From positions 1 to 44,264 of the forward strand of contig JAJHQR010000005.1 of the NCBI GenBank assembly GCA_020833255.1: a DNA stretch of 44,264 nt, written 5' to 3'. Below the pieces are notes generated by a model that saw only the letters and a list, made by a program, of their open reading frames with translations, did no database searches and had not been told where the DNA came from. The translations under genes and the position numbers were made by a program. Of the stretch, positions 25,550 through 34,556 are shown piece after piece. Within the stretch, counting starts at the first letter, position 1; the number at the start of each line of letters is the position of its first letter. This stretch comes from Desulfurococcaceae archaeon (GTDB lineage: Archaea > Thermoproteota > Thermoprotei_A > Sulfolobales > NBVN01).

Positions 25550-26234
25550 TTAGGCCCACCTTCCCGCTGTCTTAGGCCGCGGACGCCCTTTACGCTTGGC
25601 ACTTAGCCGGCACTTAGGGGCCTTAACCCCGGTCTGGGTTGTTCCCCTCTCGGCCCCCAGGCTTACCCCGGGGAACCCCACTCCCGCCGTCTACGGTGGT
25701 CGCGGGTTCGGAGTTGGACTAGGGGTCCGGGGCCTTCCGGCCCACGGTGCCCCTAATCCGTAGCTCTACCCCGCGACCCACCTCGGGCGGGGCTGAGCTA
25801 AGACTCATGTCGGAGGGAACCAGCTATCACCGGGCTAGATTGGTCTTTTGCCCCTAGGCGGAGGTCATGGGAGCGAATTGCACGTCAGCACCCCTTCGGG
25901 CCTCCACCGGGGTTTCCCCCGGCTTCGCCCTACCCCCGCCTAGATCGCCCGGTTTCGGGTCTCACGGCAGTGACTCCGGGCCCTTGCAGACCCCGCCCCT
26001 CACGGGGATTGAACCCCGTTGCGGGCTTGTCGGTTTCCCTACGCCTCCGGGGTTAACCCCCTTAAGCTCGCCACTGCCGTGAACTCCCCGGCCCGTGTTT
26101 CAAGACGGACGGTGCGACCCCGGTCCACCCCCCTCGTACTCAACGGTCACCCGTTTTTCCTTCGGGGGGCTTCACTCCTTGCGAGCCGCACCGTGATTGG
26201 CCATCCGGTTTCAGGCTCTTTTCACCCCCCTCAC

Positions 26235-26265
<31 letters not shown>

Positions 26266-26780
26266 TAGTGCGCTATCGGTCTCGGGACGTATTTAGCCTT
26301 GGAGGTCAGTGACCCCCAGCTTCCCACGGCAAAACCAAGCCGTGGTACTCTAGCCCCCGGCAGGGGCCCCCACAGTTTCGCCTACGGGGCTATCACCCTC
26401 TGCGGCGGGGCTTTCCAGCCCACTTCGGCTACTGTGGGTCGGCCCCCCGGGCTCGAAGCCCAGCCGAGGGCTCGACAACACCACATCCCCGCCGACTCAT
26501 CGCCGGCGGGTTTGGTTTGGGCTAACCCCCTTTCGGTCGCCCCTACTCAGGGGATCCCGATTGGTTTCTTCTCCTCCCCCTACTAAGATGTTTCCGTTCG
26601 GGGGGTTCCCGACCCCTGAATGGGGTCGCCGGGGGCTGTTAACCCCCGGCAGGAAGTCCCATTCGGGGATCCCGGGTTCGACGGCTGCTTGCGCCTCCCC
26701 CGGGCATATCGCAGCTTGCCGCGCCCTTCCTCGGCGCCCGAGCCGAGCCATCCACCGGACGGCTTGGCGTCGACGCCTCA

Positions 26781-26824
26781 GGGCGTTGGCTGGCGCAGTC
26801 TGTTGAGGCCTGTGCGCGGCGCTC
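26781..26824 (-). other. 5' half of the 23S rRNA processing stem
   Basis: Complementary to 23455-23502 as described for that feature. It lies in the roughly 150-nt spacer between 16S and 23S, which contains no tRNA gene, as is usual in Crenarchaeota. Confidence 0.85.
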
Positions 26825-26882
26825 ATTCAAGAGTAGGTATCGCGCCGTCAGTCCGGGAGGGATCCCTCCCAGACCTCATGAA

Positions 26883-26922
26883 GGGGCCACCCAAACACTC
26901 ACGTAAGCAACCACCCCAACCC
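26883..26922 (-). other. 3' half of the 16S rRNA processing stem (canonical BHB)
   Basis: This 40-nt stretch pairs with 29355-29394. On the transcript the order is a 19-bp inner helix, the 4-nt CGTG of the central helix, a 3-nt AGT bulge, then a 14-bp outer helix ending GGTGGCCCC. With the 5' half it gives two 3-nt bulges around a 4-bp helix, the exact splicing-endonuclease motif. Confidence 0.95.
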
Positions 26923-26929
26923 GGGGAGC

Positions 26930-26993
<64 letters not shown>

Positions 26994-27051
26994 GAGGGAG
27001 GGTTCGACTCACCCTGCAGGAAACCCCGCAGAGCGAGCCTCACCCTCCCCC

Positions 27052-27110
<59 letters not shown>

Positions 27111-27172
27111 GTTGACGCGCGGTTACTAGGGATTCCTCGTTCACGAGGACGAGTTACAGTCCTCGATCCCAA

Positions 27173-27922
27173 CTACGGCGGGGTTTGAGGGATTGCCTCC
27201 CCCTTTCGGGTTCGGATCCCGCTGTCCCCGCCATTGTAGCCCGCGTGCAGCCCGGGGGTTTCCCGGCCGTGGTCCCGGGTAGGTAAGAAAGCGTAAGTAA
27301 AAATGCGATTCATTAAATAGGAGCTAACTTTTATTCTATCATCTTCTATCCTGGATAATCTTTCTTTATGAGCAGGGTTTTGTAGGTAGAGAGCTACAAT
27401 CCACGCATTTCTATCTATGTGTATTTCGTATCCATCTTTTTTATCGGCTTTACTGGTAATTATACCGAGGCTATGCAGTACCTGTCGCATCCAATCTCTG
27501 AGCTCTCTACTCTTTGTCTTTATTCCAATACGTAGGTAGTAGTATGTTTTTCCGTTGGCTTTCTTCTTGACTTGCTCTATCCAGCCATCTCCGTCTATGA
27601 ATCCAACAATATACCATAAGGGATCGCATCTGATGGGAGGTTTTAGCAAATATGATTTTTTACCAGTTCTTACACCATTACTGAGCAGATAGCTGTAGAA
27701 ATCCTTATCCCTCATCTTTATTTTCCATACACCCGCACTTCTATCGAAAAATACTGACGATATTTTGATATTGCTATTCCTAACAAACTCTACTAGCCAA
27801 TCAATAAATCTCCTGTCTTTTTGAGCCAGTGCTATACATCCATTACTCTCAAGATGTCCATCTGCGGCAATTAAGCCACACAAATAAGACCAAGAGTCCA
27901 AGATAGGATCACCAAGTCTCAA
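27173..27922 (-). CDS. Intron-encoded LAGLIDADG homing endonuclease
   Basis: A two-motif LAGLIDADG endonuclease: YLCGLIAADG (residues 13-22, catalytic Asp 21) and YIVGFIDGDG (residues 104-113, Asp 112). The spacing is typical of single-chain enzymes of the I-DmoI type. It lies in the 687-nt 16S intron. Counted from TTG 27922, codon 221 is the last in the intron; the remaining 28 codons run into the 3' exon of 16S rRNA and end at 27173-27175. No clear ribosome-binding site is seen. The coding region is much richer in A and T than the rRNA around it. The native protein probably ends near residue 215-221 or continues on circular intron RNA. Confidence 0.9.
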   Translation of the reverse strand: MRLGDPILDSWSYLCGLIAADGHLESNGCIALAQKDRRFIDWLVEFVRNSNIKISSVFFDRSAGVWKIKMRDKDFYSYLLSNGVRTGKKSYLLKPPIRCDPLWYIVGFIDGDGWIEQVKKKANGKTYYYLRIGIKTKSRELRDWMRQVLHSLGIITSKADKKDGYEIHIDRNAWIVALYLQNPAHKERLSRIEDDRIKVSSYLMNRIFTYAFLPTRDHGRETPGLHAGYNGGDSGIRTRKGEAIPQTPP

Positions 27923-27946
27923 ACAACTCGCCCAGGAACCACGGCT
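27260..27946 (-). mobile_element. 687-nt mobile BHB intron in 16S rRNA after E. coli position 1213
   Basis: Exon sequence CCCCGAA/ACCCCCGGGCT is split here. The transcript ends form a BHB: central CCCG/CGGG, AAA bulge on each strand, and an inner helix GCCGTGGT/ACCACGGC. The boundary lies within a repeated AAA, but the length is 687 nt whichever cut is used. It carries the LAGLIDADG gene and is therefore a potential homing element. Position 1213 is a recurrent archaeal intron site. Confidence 0.93.
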
Positions 27947-27954
27947 TTCGGGGC

Positions 27955-27984
27955 CTCAGCGGGGCTCTCATGAGAGAAGCCCCT
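27955..27984 (-). other. 30-nt mini-intron in 16S rRNA after E. coli position 1205
   Basis: GGTCAGCAT and GCCCCGAA should be contiguous but are separated by 30 nt. The transcript forms a compact BHB: central helix CAGC/GCTG, 5' bulge ATA, 3' bulge AGG, and a hairpin GGGGCT..AGCCCC capped by a self-complementary CTCTCATGAGAG. Cutting within both bulges restores the conserved sequence exactly. The element is almost nothing but the splicing motif. It is 8 nt from the next intron. Confidence 0.92.
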
Positions 27985-28083
27985 ATGCTGACCTGCCGTG
28001 GCCCCCTCCTTCCTCCGCCTTAAACGGCGGCAGTCCCCCTAGTGTGCCCCAGTCCCGAAGGACTGGGTAGCAACTAGGGGCAG

Positions 28084-28239
<156 letters not shown>

Positions 28240-28354
28240 CTGGCGACGGCCATGCACCTCCTCTCAGCGCGTCCGGCAAGGTCGTTAGCCTGGCCATCAT
28301 CCTGCTGTCGCCCCCGGTAAGATTCCGGGCGTTGACTCCAATTGAGCCGCAGGC

Positions 28355-28398
<44 letters not shown>

Positions 28399-28504
28399 CC
28401 TTGCGGCCGTACTCCCCAGGCGGCGGGCTTAACGGCTTCCCTGCGGCACTGGACGGGCTCTAAGCCCGTCCAACACCTAGCCCGCATCGTTTACAGCCGG
28501 GACT

Positions 28505-28581
<77 letters not shown>

Positions 28582-28800
28582 CGGCTTTCGCCCCTCACCG
28601 TCAGGCGCGTTCCAGCCGGCCGCCTTCGCCACTGGTGGTCCTCCCGGGATCAGCGGATTTCGCCCCTACCCCGGGAGTACCGCCGGCCTCTCCCGCCCTC
28701 TAGCCCGGCAGTATCCCCCCCGGCCCGGGGTTGAGCCCCGGGTTTTAAGGGAGGACTTACCGGGCCGGCTACGGGCGCTTTAGGCCCAATAACCGTCCCA

Positions 28801-28841
<41 letters not shown>

Positions 28842-28969
28842 ACTTGCCCCCCGCTTATTCCCCCTCCATCTTACGGAGGGGAAAAGCCCCTCTTCGGGGC
28901 ACTCGGGGTGACCCCGTCACGGTTTCCCGCATTCCGCTAGGGAGTCTTGTGACCCCCTATTTGCGGAGT

Positions 28970-29013
<44 letters not shown>

Positions 29014-29020
29014 GGCCCAT

Positions 29021-29059
<39 letters not shown>

Positions 29060-29225
29060 CTTGGCGGGCCGTTACCCCGCCAACTACCTGATGGGCCGTG
29101 GCCCCATCCTCGGGCGGTGGCGCGGACATCCCCGCACCACCCTTTCGGTGAGGAACCCTTCCAGGCCTCCTCACCTATCGGGGATCAGCCCCAGTTTCCC
29201 GGGGTTGTCCCCGTCCCGAGGGTAG

Positions 29226-29260
<35 letters not shown>

Positions 29261-29354
29261 CGGTTGCCGAGGCGTGCGACTTCCATGGCTTAGCCTCACC
29301 CCGATAGCGGTTGGGTCCGGCAGGATCAACCGGAATCGCGGCCGCAAGGCCGCG

Positions 29355-29394
29355 GGGTTGGGGTGGTTGCCTACTACGTGGTTTGGGTGGCCCC
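29355..29394 (-). other. 5' half of the 16S rRNA processing stem (canonical BHB)
   Basis: On the transcript: GGGGCCACCCAAAC (outer helix), CACG (central helix), TAG (bulge), then a 19-nt inner strand ending CCCCAACCC. It pairs with 26883-26922 as described there. Cleavage in the bulges releases pre-16S and can circularise it, as known in archaea. Confidence 0.95.
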
Positions 29395-29399
29395 TGTCA

Positions 29400-29442
29400 G
29401 GCGTGAATGTGCTGGGGTTAGTGTCCCCAGCTTATTCACGCC
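29400..29442 (-). other. Leader hairpin of the rRNA transcript
   Basis: GGCGTGAAT (29400-29408) and ATTCACGCC (29434-29442) pair perfectly, with a second stem CTGGGG/CCCCAG inside. It sits directly outside the 16S processing stem in the 5' leader. The rest of 29336-29570 is GC-rich leader with lesser hairpins and no gene. Confidence 0.75.
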
Positions 29443-29570
29443 TCCATTTCGTGAGCGTGATTGTCGCCGCGGTTGGAGGGCGGTTCTTCATTCTCGGGGT
29501 TTTACCCCGTGTCCGACCTTGCCGCCGTCTTAACCGCGGCGTATCGCCGTATTTATTCTGGGTGTTAAGA

Positions 29571-29586
29571 GCTTATAAAGTTTAGC
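29571..29586 (-). promoter_or_regulatory. rRNA operon promoter (BRE and TATA box)
   Basis: On the minus strand CGCTAAACTTTATAAGC matches a BRE plus TATA box. With a spacing of about 26 nt, transcription starts near 29552, giving a leader of about 215 nt before 16S. A second AT box (AATAAATA) lies at 29550-29558. The stretch 29590-29690 is very AT-rich and separates this promoter from the divergent nicotinamidase gene. Confidence 0.8.
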
Positions 29587-29699
29587 GGTTTTCTCGACCC
29601 GTGGTTTAGTTATTTATATTTGTTTTTTGTATAATTTTGTCCAATATTTTTTGTATAATTGATTGTCAGATTTAAGCTCTGGCAAGAACTACTTACTAG

Positions 29700-30287
29700 G
29701 TGTCGGGCTTGAGGGTGGGTCTTACGAGGAAATCCGCTCTCGTAGTGGTTGATATGCAGGAGGATTTCTGTGAGGGCGGCTCACTGCCTGTGAGGGGTTG
29801 TAGGGCTTTAGTAGGTAAGATAAACAACTACATAGGCTACTTCAGGAACGCCGGGCTAGCTGTGATAGCTACTAGGGATTGGCACCCCCCGAACCACGTC
29901 TCCTTCAAGGAGCGCGGGGGGCCTTGGCCAGCACACTGCGTTGCTGGGAGTAGGGGGGCTCAGTTCGTCGAGGGACTTAAACTACCTGAGGACGTGATAG
30001 TGGTGTCTAAAGCTACTGAGCCGGACATTGAGGCGTACTCCGCGTTCAAGCTAACCCCACTACACTACGTACTAGCCGCTAGAGGGGTTAGAAGGCTCTT
30101 CATAACGGGGGTGGCGACAGACTACTGCGTGAAGGAAACAGCTATGGAAGCGCTTAAGCTAGGCTACGAAGTAATCGTTTTAGTAGACGCCGTGGCAGGG
30201 GTTAGCGAGGAGACGAGCAGGAAAGCGCTTGAGGAACTAGTGAGTGAGGGAGCGATACTAGCAGTCGAGGAAGACATAGCAAGGTGA
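29700..30287 (+). CDS. pncA: Nicotinamidase
   Basis: A 195-residue isochorismatase-fold amidase that converts nicotinamide to nicotinate in NAD salvage. Catalytic residues are Asp in VVDMQEDF, Lys in VSKATEPD and Cys in GVATDYCVKETA; ATRDWHPPNHVSF carries the metal-binding Asp and two His. It starts at GTG 29700; a GATTTAAG box centred near 29674 puts the transcript start at the same base, so the mRNA is probably leaderless. It overlaps the next gene by 4 nt. Confidence 0.95.
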   Translation: MSGLRVGLTRKSALVVVDMQEDFCEGGSLPVRGCRALVGKINNYIGYFRNAGLAVIATRDWHPPNHVSFKERGGPWPAHCVAGSRGAQFVEGLKLPEDVIVVSKATEPDIEAYSAFKLTPLHYVLAARGVRRLFITGVATDYCVKETAMEALKLGYEVIVLVDAVAGVSEETSRKALEELVSEGAILAVEEDIAR

Positions 30288-30847
30288 AGAAACTGAGAGC
30301 GCTGAAACTACCTGAAGAACTCAGGAAAACGCTATCGAAAGGAACAGAGGAAGTGGTTGAGGGGAGAGACCCCATACAAACAATGAAGAAAACACTCGAG
30401 AAACTGGGGGAGTGCTCCAAGCTAGTAGCGGTCGGAGACCTAGTCTGCCACACCATGATAGAGAACGAAGTCGTGCCGGACATATGCGTAATAGACGGGA
30501 AAACGAAGAGAACGAGCAAAACACCGGAGATAAGGGTGGAGAAGTTCAGCAAGGTAGTGAAGACTTGGAACCCGTCGGGACACATAACCCAGGACGCACT
30601 AAACACGATCGAGGAGGTCGTGAAGGCACTGAAAGAAAACCTGAAAACCCTGATAATAGTCTCAGGTGAGGAAGACTTGCTAGCCCTCCCGCTAATAACT
30701 CGGCTACCTGAAGGTAGCTGCGTGGTTCTAGGAATACCGGACGTCGGGGTCGGTTACGTGAGGGTGTGTGAGGAGGCGAGGAAGAAAGCGGAGGAGGTGC
30801 TGAGTAAGTTCCACGAAGTGGAGATCACGACTTCCCAGACCTCCTAG
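30284..30847 (+). CDS. GTP-dependent dephospho-CoA kinase (DUF359)
   Basis: Catalyses the last step of archaeal CoA synthesis using GTP. Diagnostic parts of the 187 residues are VAVGDLVCHTMIE, PDICVIDGKTKRTSK, NPSGHITQDAL and SGEEDLLALPLIT. In many archaea this gene lies in the Spt4-S24e cluster, but here it is coupled to nicotinamidase (GTGA overlap), joining two cofactor-synthesis steps. Its last 23 nt overlap the convergent protease gene. Confidence 0.92.
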   Translation: MKKLRALKLPEELRKTLSKGTEEVVEGRDPIQTMKKTLEKLGECSKLVAVGDLVCHTMIENEVVPDICVIDGKTKRTSKTPEIRVEKFSKVVKTWNPSGHITQDALNTIEEVVKALKENLKTLIIVSGEEDLLALPLITRLPEGSCVVLGIPDVGVGYVRVCEEARKKAEEVLSKFHEVEITTSQTS

Positions 30848-32717
30848 AACTAGAGAAATACCCGAGTAACGCGCCGGAGACGGCTGAGACGGCTACGACC
30901 GCTAGGACGTAGTACCAGGTAGTCCAGGAAACGCCGACGTTCCCGGTCGGTGTGGGGGTGCTGGGAGGCGCCTCAGTTAGGTTGAGCGGTACTCTAGTCC
31001 TTGATAAGATGAGGTACCATAGGGAGTTGAGGATGGCTTGATCTAGGAAGTATGCAGCACTCTTGACGTCCGTGCTCACTAACGAAAGCCCTCTCTCCAA
31101 GTAAACTAGGGACACGACCGGCTCGATCCCGGAGCTCTTGGCTAGGCTCACGTACCTGCGTGCCGCGTCAACCAACCTACCCACGAGCAACGAAGTATTG
31201 CTCTCGAAGCTTAAGTGCGTATCGATAGAGGCGAGGGAGGAAGCCCTTAAAGCTAGGTTGAGCGATACTAAGGTGTTGTTCAACCCACCCCTAGATAAGT
31301 GGCTCTCAGCAGTACTGAGGTAATTAGTTAACTCGCTAACATCGACTGACGAACCAAGCAAGGACTGAAGGTATGTCACGGAAGCCTGAGAAAAACTCAG
31401 CAATACTTGGGTACTGCCCCTCAACGAATTAACGTCCACACTCAAACCAGGACTCTCAAGAACCTCGTAGATAGTGCCCCACCCGCGAACAGACCTAGCC
31501 CTCATGTACGTGTAAGCAGCCTTATATACATCGTTAACCGCGGGGACGTTAACGGAGCTCAGCTCACTTAAATAAGCTTGAGACTCGTAAACCCTGCCAG
31601 CCAACTCGACCAACACGCTAAGACTAGAAATTCCTAGATTAACCGGGTTAGTCCCAGACACTAACGAGTTGAAGTATTCAGACGCGTTAGAAACCTCCCT
31701 GCTAACGAAGCCTAAGACATCCGACCAACCACGATTCCTCACAACCATATCAACTACGAGCTTAGCAGCCCAAACATAGACTAAGGCGCCGAAGTAATCT
31801 GAGGACGCGGCGTAGTAATTCGTGGAGTTATAGGATTCCTCACCCCTCAAAGCACTCTCCCTAGAATACCCTAGGAATCCGGCGACGTCGTCATCAACCC
31901 CCGCACGCCTCAAAGAACCACGGTAATTACTGTAGTCCCTACTTACGTTAGAGTAAAGCTCGTCGTACTCAAGCCTGTAGTCATCCGCGATAGATTTAAA
32001 AGCAAGCATCACGTTACTACTTAAACTCACGTTAAGGTCTTCAGGCAAGGATATCGATATCCCGAAATACTTGAGAGCGTCGTAGATAGTTGACGCCTCA
32101 ACCACCTCGACGCCCAACCTCCTCCCAGCCTCAACTACGTCAACGACCGAGCCGGTCTTAAGACTCACCGAGAATCTCTGTCCAGCAGGTATTATCATGA
32201 GCTTAGCGCCAACAGAGGCAGCGGCCTCAAGCTTCTCCGGAATACCCCCAACAGGGCCCACCAGCGTGTCCGGCATTATCATGCCGGTAATCACGACGGA
32301 TTCGTTGATGGTTGCGTTACTGAATAAAGCCAGCAACGCGGTCGTGAGCGCCGCCCCGGCCGAAGGACCCCCGACTATAGGGGTACTGGAATGAATCCTC
32401 ACCAAAACAGAGTAATTGCTGAGATCAAACCCTGAAATAAAACCAGCTATTAAGGAAGCTATCTTAAGAGAAGACTGCGTGTCGAGTTCGGAGAGAGGAT
32501 CTATAGACAGGTAGACAGACCCGTCACCAGGGATTAAACTAGCCTTAAGCTGCGTGGCAACGCCACGGTAGGAGCCCTCGGAACCTCCCACAGCAAGTAA
32601 GTACATACTCACCTCCCTAACGACACACCCGCTCAGAGCTTCCGACAGGAAACTGGAGGGAAGTGCGGTGAAGATTAGAAACATCAAGACAAGCGAAAAC
32701 AGCCTTACCTCAACCAC
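30825..32717 (-). CDS. Membrane-anchored S16 (Lon-like) serine protease
   Basis: An exported protease with the Lon Ser-Lys dyad. Counting from GTG 32717 (630 residues), Ser119 lies in GGPSAGAAL and Lys162 in GGIPEKLEAAASVGAK. It has no ATPase domain. The N-terminus FSLVLMFLIFTALPSSFL is a signal segment, the C-terminal WYYVLAVVAVSAVSGALLGYF is one membrane helix followed by basic residues, and a long helical middle (about 240-580) with many Asn-x-Ser/Thr sites faces outside. This matches the predicted archaeal COG1750 proteases. TTG 32723 is an alternative start; the frame is open to 32774 but the TTTAAATAA box at 32748-32757 lies inside that extension. Confidence 0.85.
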   Translation of the reverse strand: MVEVRLFSLVLMFLIFTALPSSFLSEALSGCVVREVSMYLLAVGGSEGSYRGVATQLKASLIPGDGSVYLSIDPLSELDTQSSLKIASLIAGFISGFDLSNYSVLVRIHSSTPIVGGPSAGAALTTALLALFSNATINESVVITGMIMPDTLVGPVGGIPEKLEAAASVGAKLMIIPAGQRFSVSLKTGSVVDVVEAGRRLGVEVVEASTIYDALKYFGISISLPEDLNVSLSSNVMLAFKSIADDYRLEYDELYSNVSRDYSNYRGSLRRAGVDDDVAGFLGYSRESALRGEESYNSTNYYAASSDYFGALVYVWAAKLVVDMVVRNRGWSDVLGFVSREVSNASEYFNSLVSGTNPVNLGISSLSVLVELAGRVYESQAYLSELSSVNVPAVNDVYKAAYTYMRARSVRGWGTIYEVLESPGLSVDVNSLRGSTQVLLSFSQASVTYLQSLLGSSVDVSELTNYLSTAESHLSRGGLNNTLVSLNLALRASSLASIDTHLSFESNTSLLVGRLVDAARRYVSLAKSSGIEPVVSLVYLERGLSLVSTDVKSAAYFLDQAILNSLWYLILSRTRVPLNLTEAPPSTPTPTGNVGVSWTTWYYVLAVVAVSAVSGALLGYFSSSRRSGKS

Positions 32718-32801
32718 CTCCAACCACCGACAGATAAGAGAGTACGCATTATTTAAACGTTGCGGGACGCACAAAAATAATCTTAAGTAAGGATATTATG
32801 G

Positions 32802-33431
32802 TTGAGGTGGTGGGGAGCGTTACTCATCGTAGATAACTGGGAGGAGCGCTTGTCGCCGTGGCTCCTCAGCGAGTACCGCTTCGTCGCCGACCTATTCAAG
32901 GGTAGCGTGGTATTCACGAACGTAGTGTTTGAGGAGATGCTTCAAGCGCTGAGGCCGTTAGCTGAGGCGACGCCGAAGAGCGTTAGAGAGTTTCTCGTAG
33001 CTAACGATATCCCCTTAAGTAAGGTCTTAGTGCTTGATCCGGCGGCGGAGGAGGAGCTAAGCCCTCAAGACCTCGGCAAGGTCAGGGCGGTCGTTATAGG
33101 CGGTATAATGGGTGATCACCCGCCGAAGGGGAGGACGCGCGAACTCATAACCAGTAGATTGCCGGGGGCCTTAGCCAGGAACCTGGGCAGAGAACAGTTA
33201 ACGATAGCTGGCGCGGCTTACGTGCTTAAGAAGGTTTCCGAGGGTTACGCTCTGAAAGACCTGGACCTAAGGTTCGGGTTAACGATAAGACTCAACATAC
33301 TCAACGCAGACGTAGAGATTTTCTTGCCCTACGCATTCCCTTACGAGGGAGGTAAGCCGGTGCTCCCTGAAGAATACCTTAAGATCGTGGCTATGAGGTC
33401 CCTATACTACGAGGGCGTCGAGCTCGGCTAA
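32802..33431 (+). CDS. DUF431 SPOUT-family methyltransferase (Sfm1-like)
   Basis: A 209-residue protein of the family that includes yeast Sfm1, a SPOUT enzyme methylating an Arg of ribosomal protein S3. Recognised from LSPWLLSEYRFVADLFKG, VFTNVVFEEML, and the trefoil-knot segment VVIGGIMGDHPPKGRT..ARNLGREQLTIAGAAYVL. The substrate in archaea is unknown, and RNA is also possible. The start is TTG 32802, with ATAATCTTAAG just upstream; it is divergent from the protease gene. Confidence 0.8.
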   Translation: MRWWGALLIVDNWEERLSPWLLSEYRFVADLFKGSVVFTNVVFEEMLQALRPLAEATPKSVREFLVANDIPLSKVLVLDPAAEEELSPQDLGKVRAVVIGGIMGDHPPKGRTRELITSRLPGALARNLGREQLTIAGAAYVLKKVSEGYALKDLDLRFGLTIRLNILNADVEIFLPYAFPYEGGKPVLPEEYLKIVAMRSLYYEGVELG

Positions 33432-33437
33432 CCAGCA

Positions 33438-34481
33438 CTAAGAACTCCTCCTCAAGTCAGCTCTGAACACGTACTTCCTCGGAGCATAATCAAGAACCCT
33501 CTTAACGCTAACCACGGAGAAAACGGAGGGGTCCACCGCGTTGCTAACCAGGTGCTTTGCTTCCTCAACAGAGTAACTAATTAGGTATACGTGGATAACC
33601 CCGCCCACACGCAGCTTACTACTCACTGCGGGTACGTACTCGAGAGCCTCGAGAGGTAAGTTCATGACGACCCTGTCGAAAACGCCGTCACCAACCACTC
33701 TCAGAAAATCCCTCACGTCACTTAAGATAGGCACTACCCTGCCCTTGAGCTTCCTCCTATTCATCTCGATAGATTCTATGAGGCACTTTATAGCGTCAGG
33801 GTTGAAGTCAACGGCGTAGGAGGTCGCGTCCCTTAAGGAGGCTATGTGAAGTGAGAAAGGACCTACACCGCAGAACAGATCAGCAACCAACTCACCATCA
33901 TTAACTAACCCAGCGATTCTCCTGTGTTCTTCCGCTAGTGAGGGGTTATAATACGTCCTCAACACGTCAACGGAAATCCTTAAACCGTATTCCTTATGCA
34001 CGGTCTTACTCACAGGATCCCCGAACACGTGTTTCAACTCCCTAACCCTGTACTCGCCGCTCACGTAACCGCCCGCGTAGACCGCTCTCACGTTGCGTGA
34101 CACCCTGGAGATGGCCTCGCCGATTAACTTGCCGTACTCTAGCAAGTCCTCAGGTATGTTGATGACGGCTATATCGCCGATCACGTCGTAAGACGACGGG
34201 ATCCTCCTGAGAACACCTTCAGGAATCAACCCGGTAAGCAAGTCCTTGAAAGAGAGCCCGAGGGTTCCGCAAACGAAGTCTTCATAGCATGACTCGCTGA
34301 CTAGAGCCGCCGGCAATTCCTTAATCAAGCTTACGTCTAGGTCTTCCTTGACGGGTATGGCAACACTCCCGTCACTCAATTTCTTAACCTTGCAATTCCT
34401 CACGTAAGCACCTCTAGACTTAAGGAACTTAAGCACCTCCTCAACATCCTTAGCTGAGACCCTCACGCAAGGCAGCCTCAA
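33438..34481 (-). CDS. trm5: tRNA (guanine-N1-)-methyltransferase Trm5
   Basis: Methylates G37 next to the anticodon, using SAM. The SAM-binding motif is VADLFCGVGPFSLHIA (about residues 199-214), the catalytic segment is VMNLPLEALEYVP, and RTYYNPSLAEEHRRIA precedes it; an N-terminal D1-like domain of about 80 residues is present. At 347 residues it fits the archaeal type. It converges with the SPOUT gene, 6 nt apart. Confidence 0.93.
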   Translation of the reverse strand: MRLPCVRVSAKDVEEVLKFLKSRGAYVRNCKVKKLSDGSVAIPVKEDLDVSLIKELPAALVSESCYEDFVCGTLGLSFKDLLTGLIPEGVLRRIPSSYDVIGDIAVINIPEDLLEYGKLIGEAISRVSRNVRAVYAGGYVSGEYRVRELKHVFGDPVSKTVHKEYGLRISVDVLRTYYNPSLAEEHRRIAGLVNDGELVADLFCGVGPFSLHIASLRDATSYAVDFNPDAIKCLIESIEMNRRKLKGRVVPILSDVRDFLRVVGDGVFDRVVMNLPLEALEYVPAVSSKLRVGGVIHVYLISYSVEEAKHLVSNAVDPSVFSVVSVKRVLDYAPRKYVFRADLRRSS

Positions 34482-34556
34482 CTACACGCACCCACGCATG
34501 TGATGAGGGACTCAATCATAATAAACCTTTTAAGCGTTTTTATTTTGGTGTGGTGA

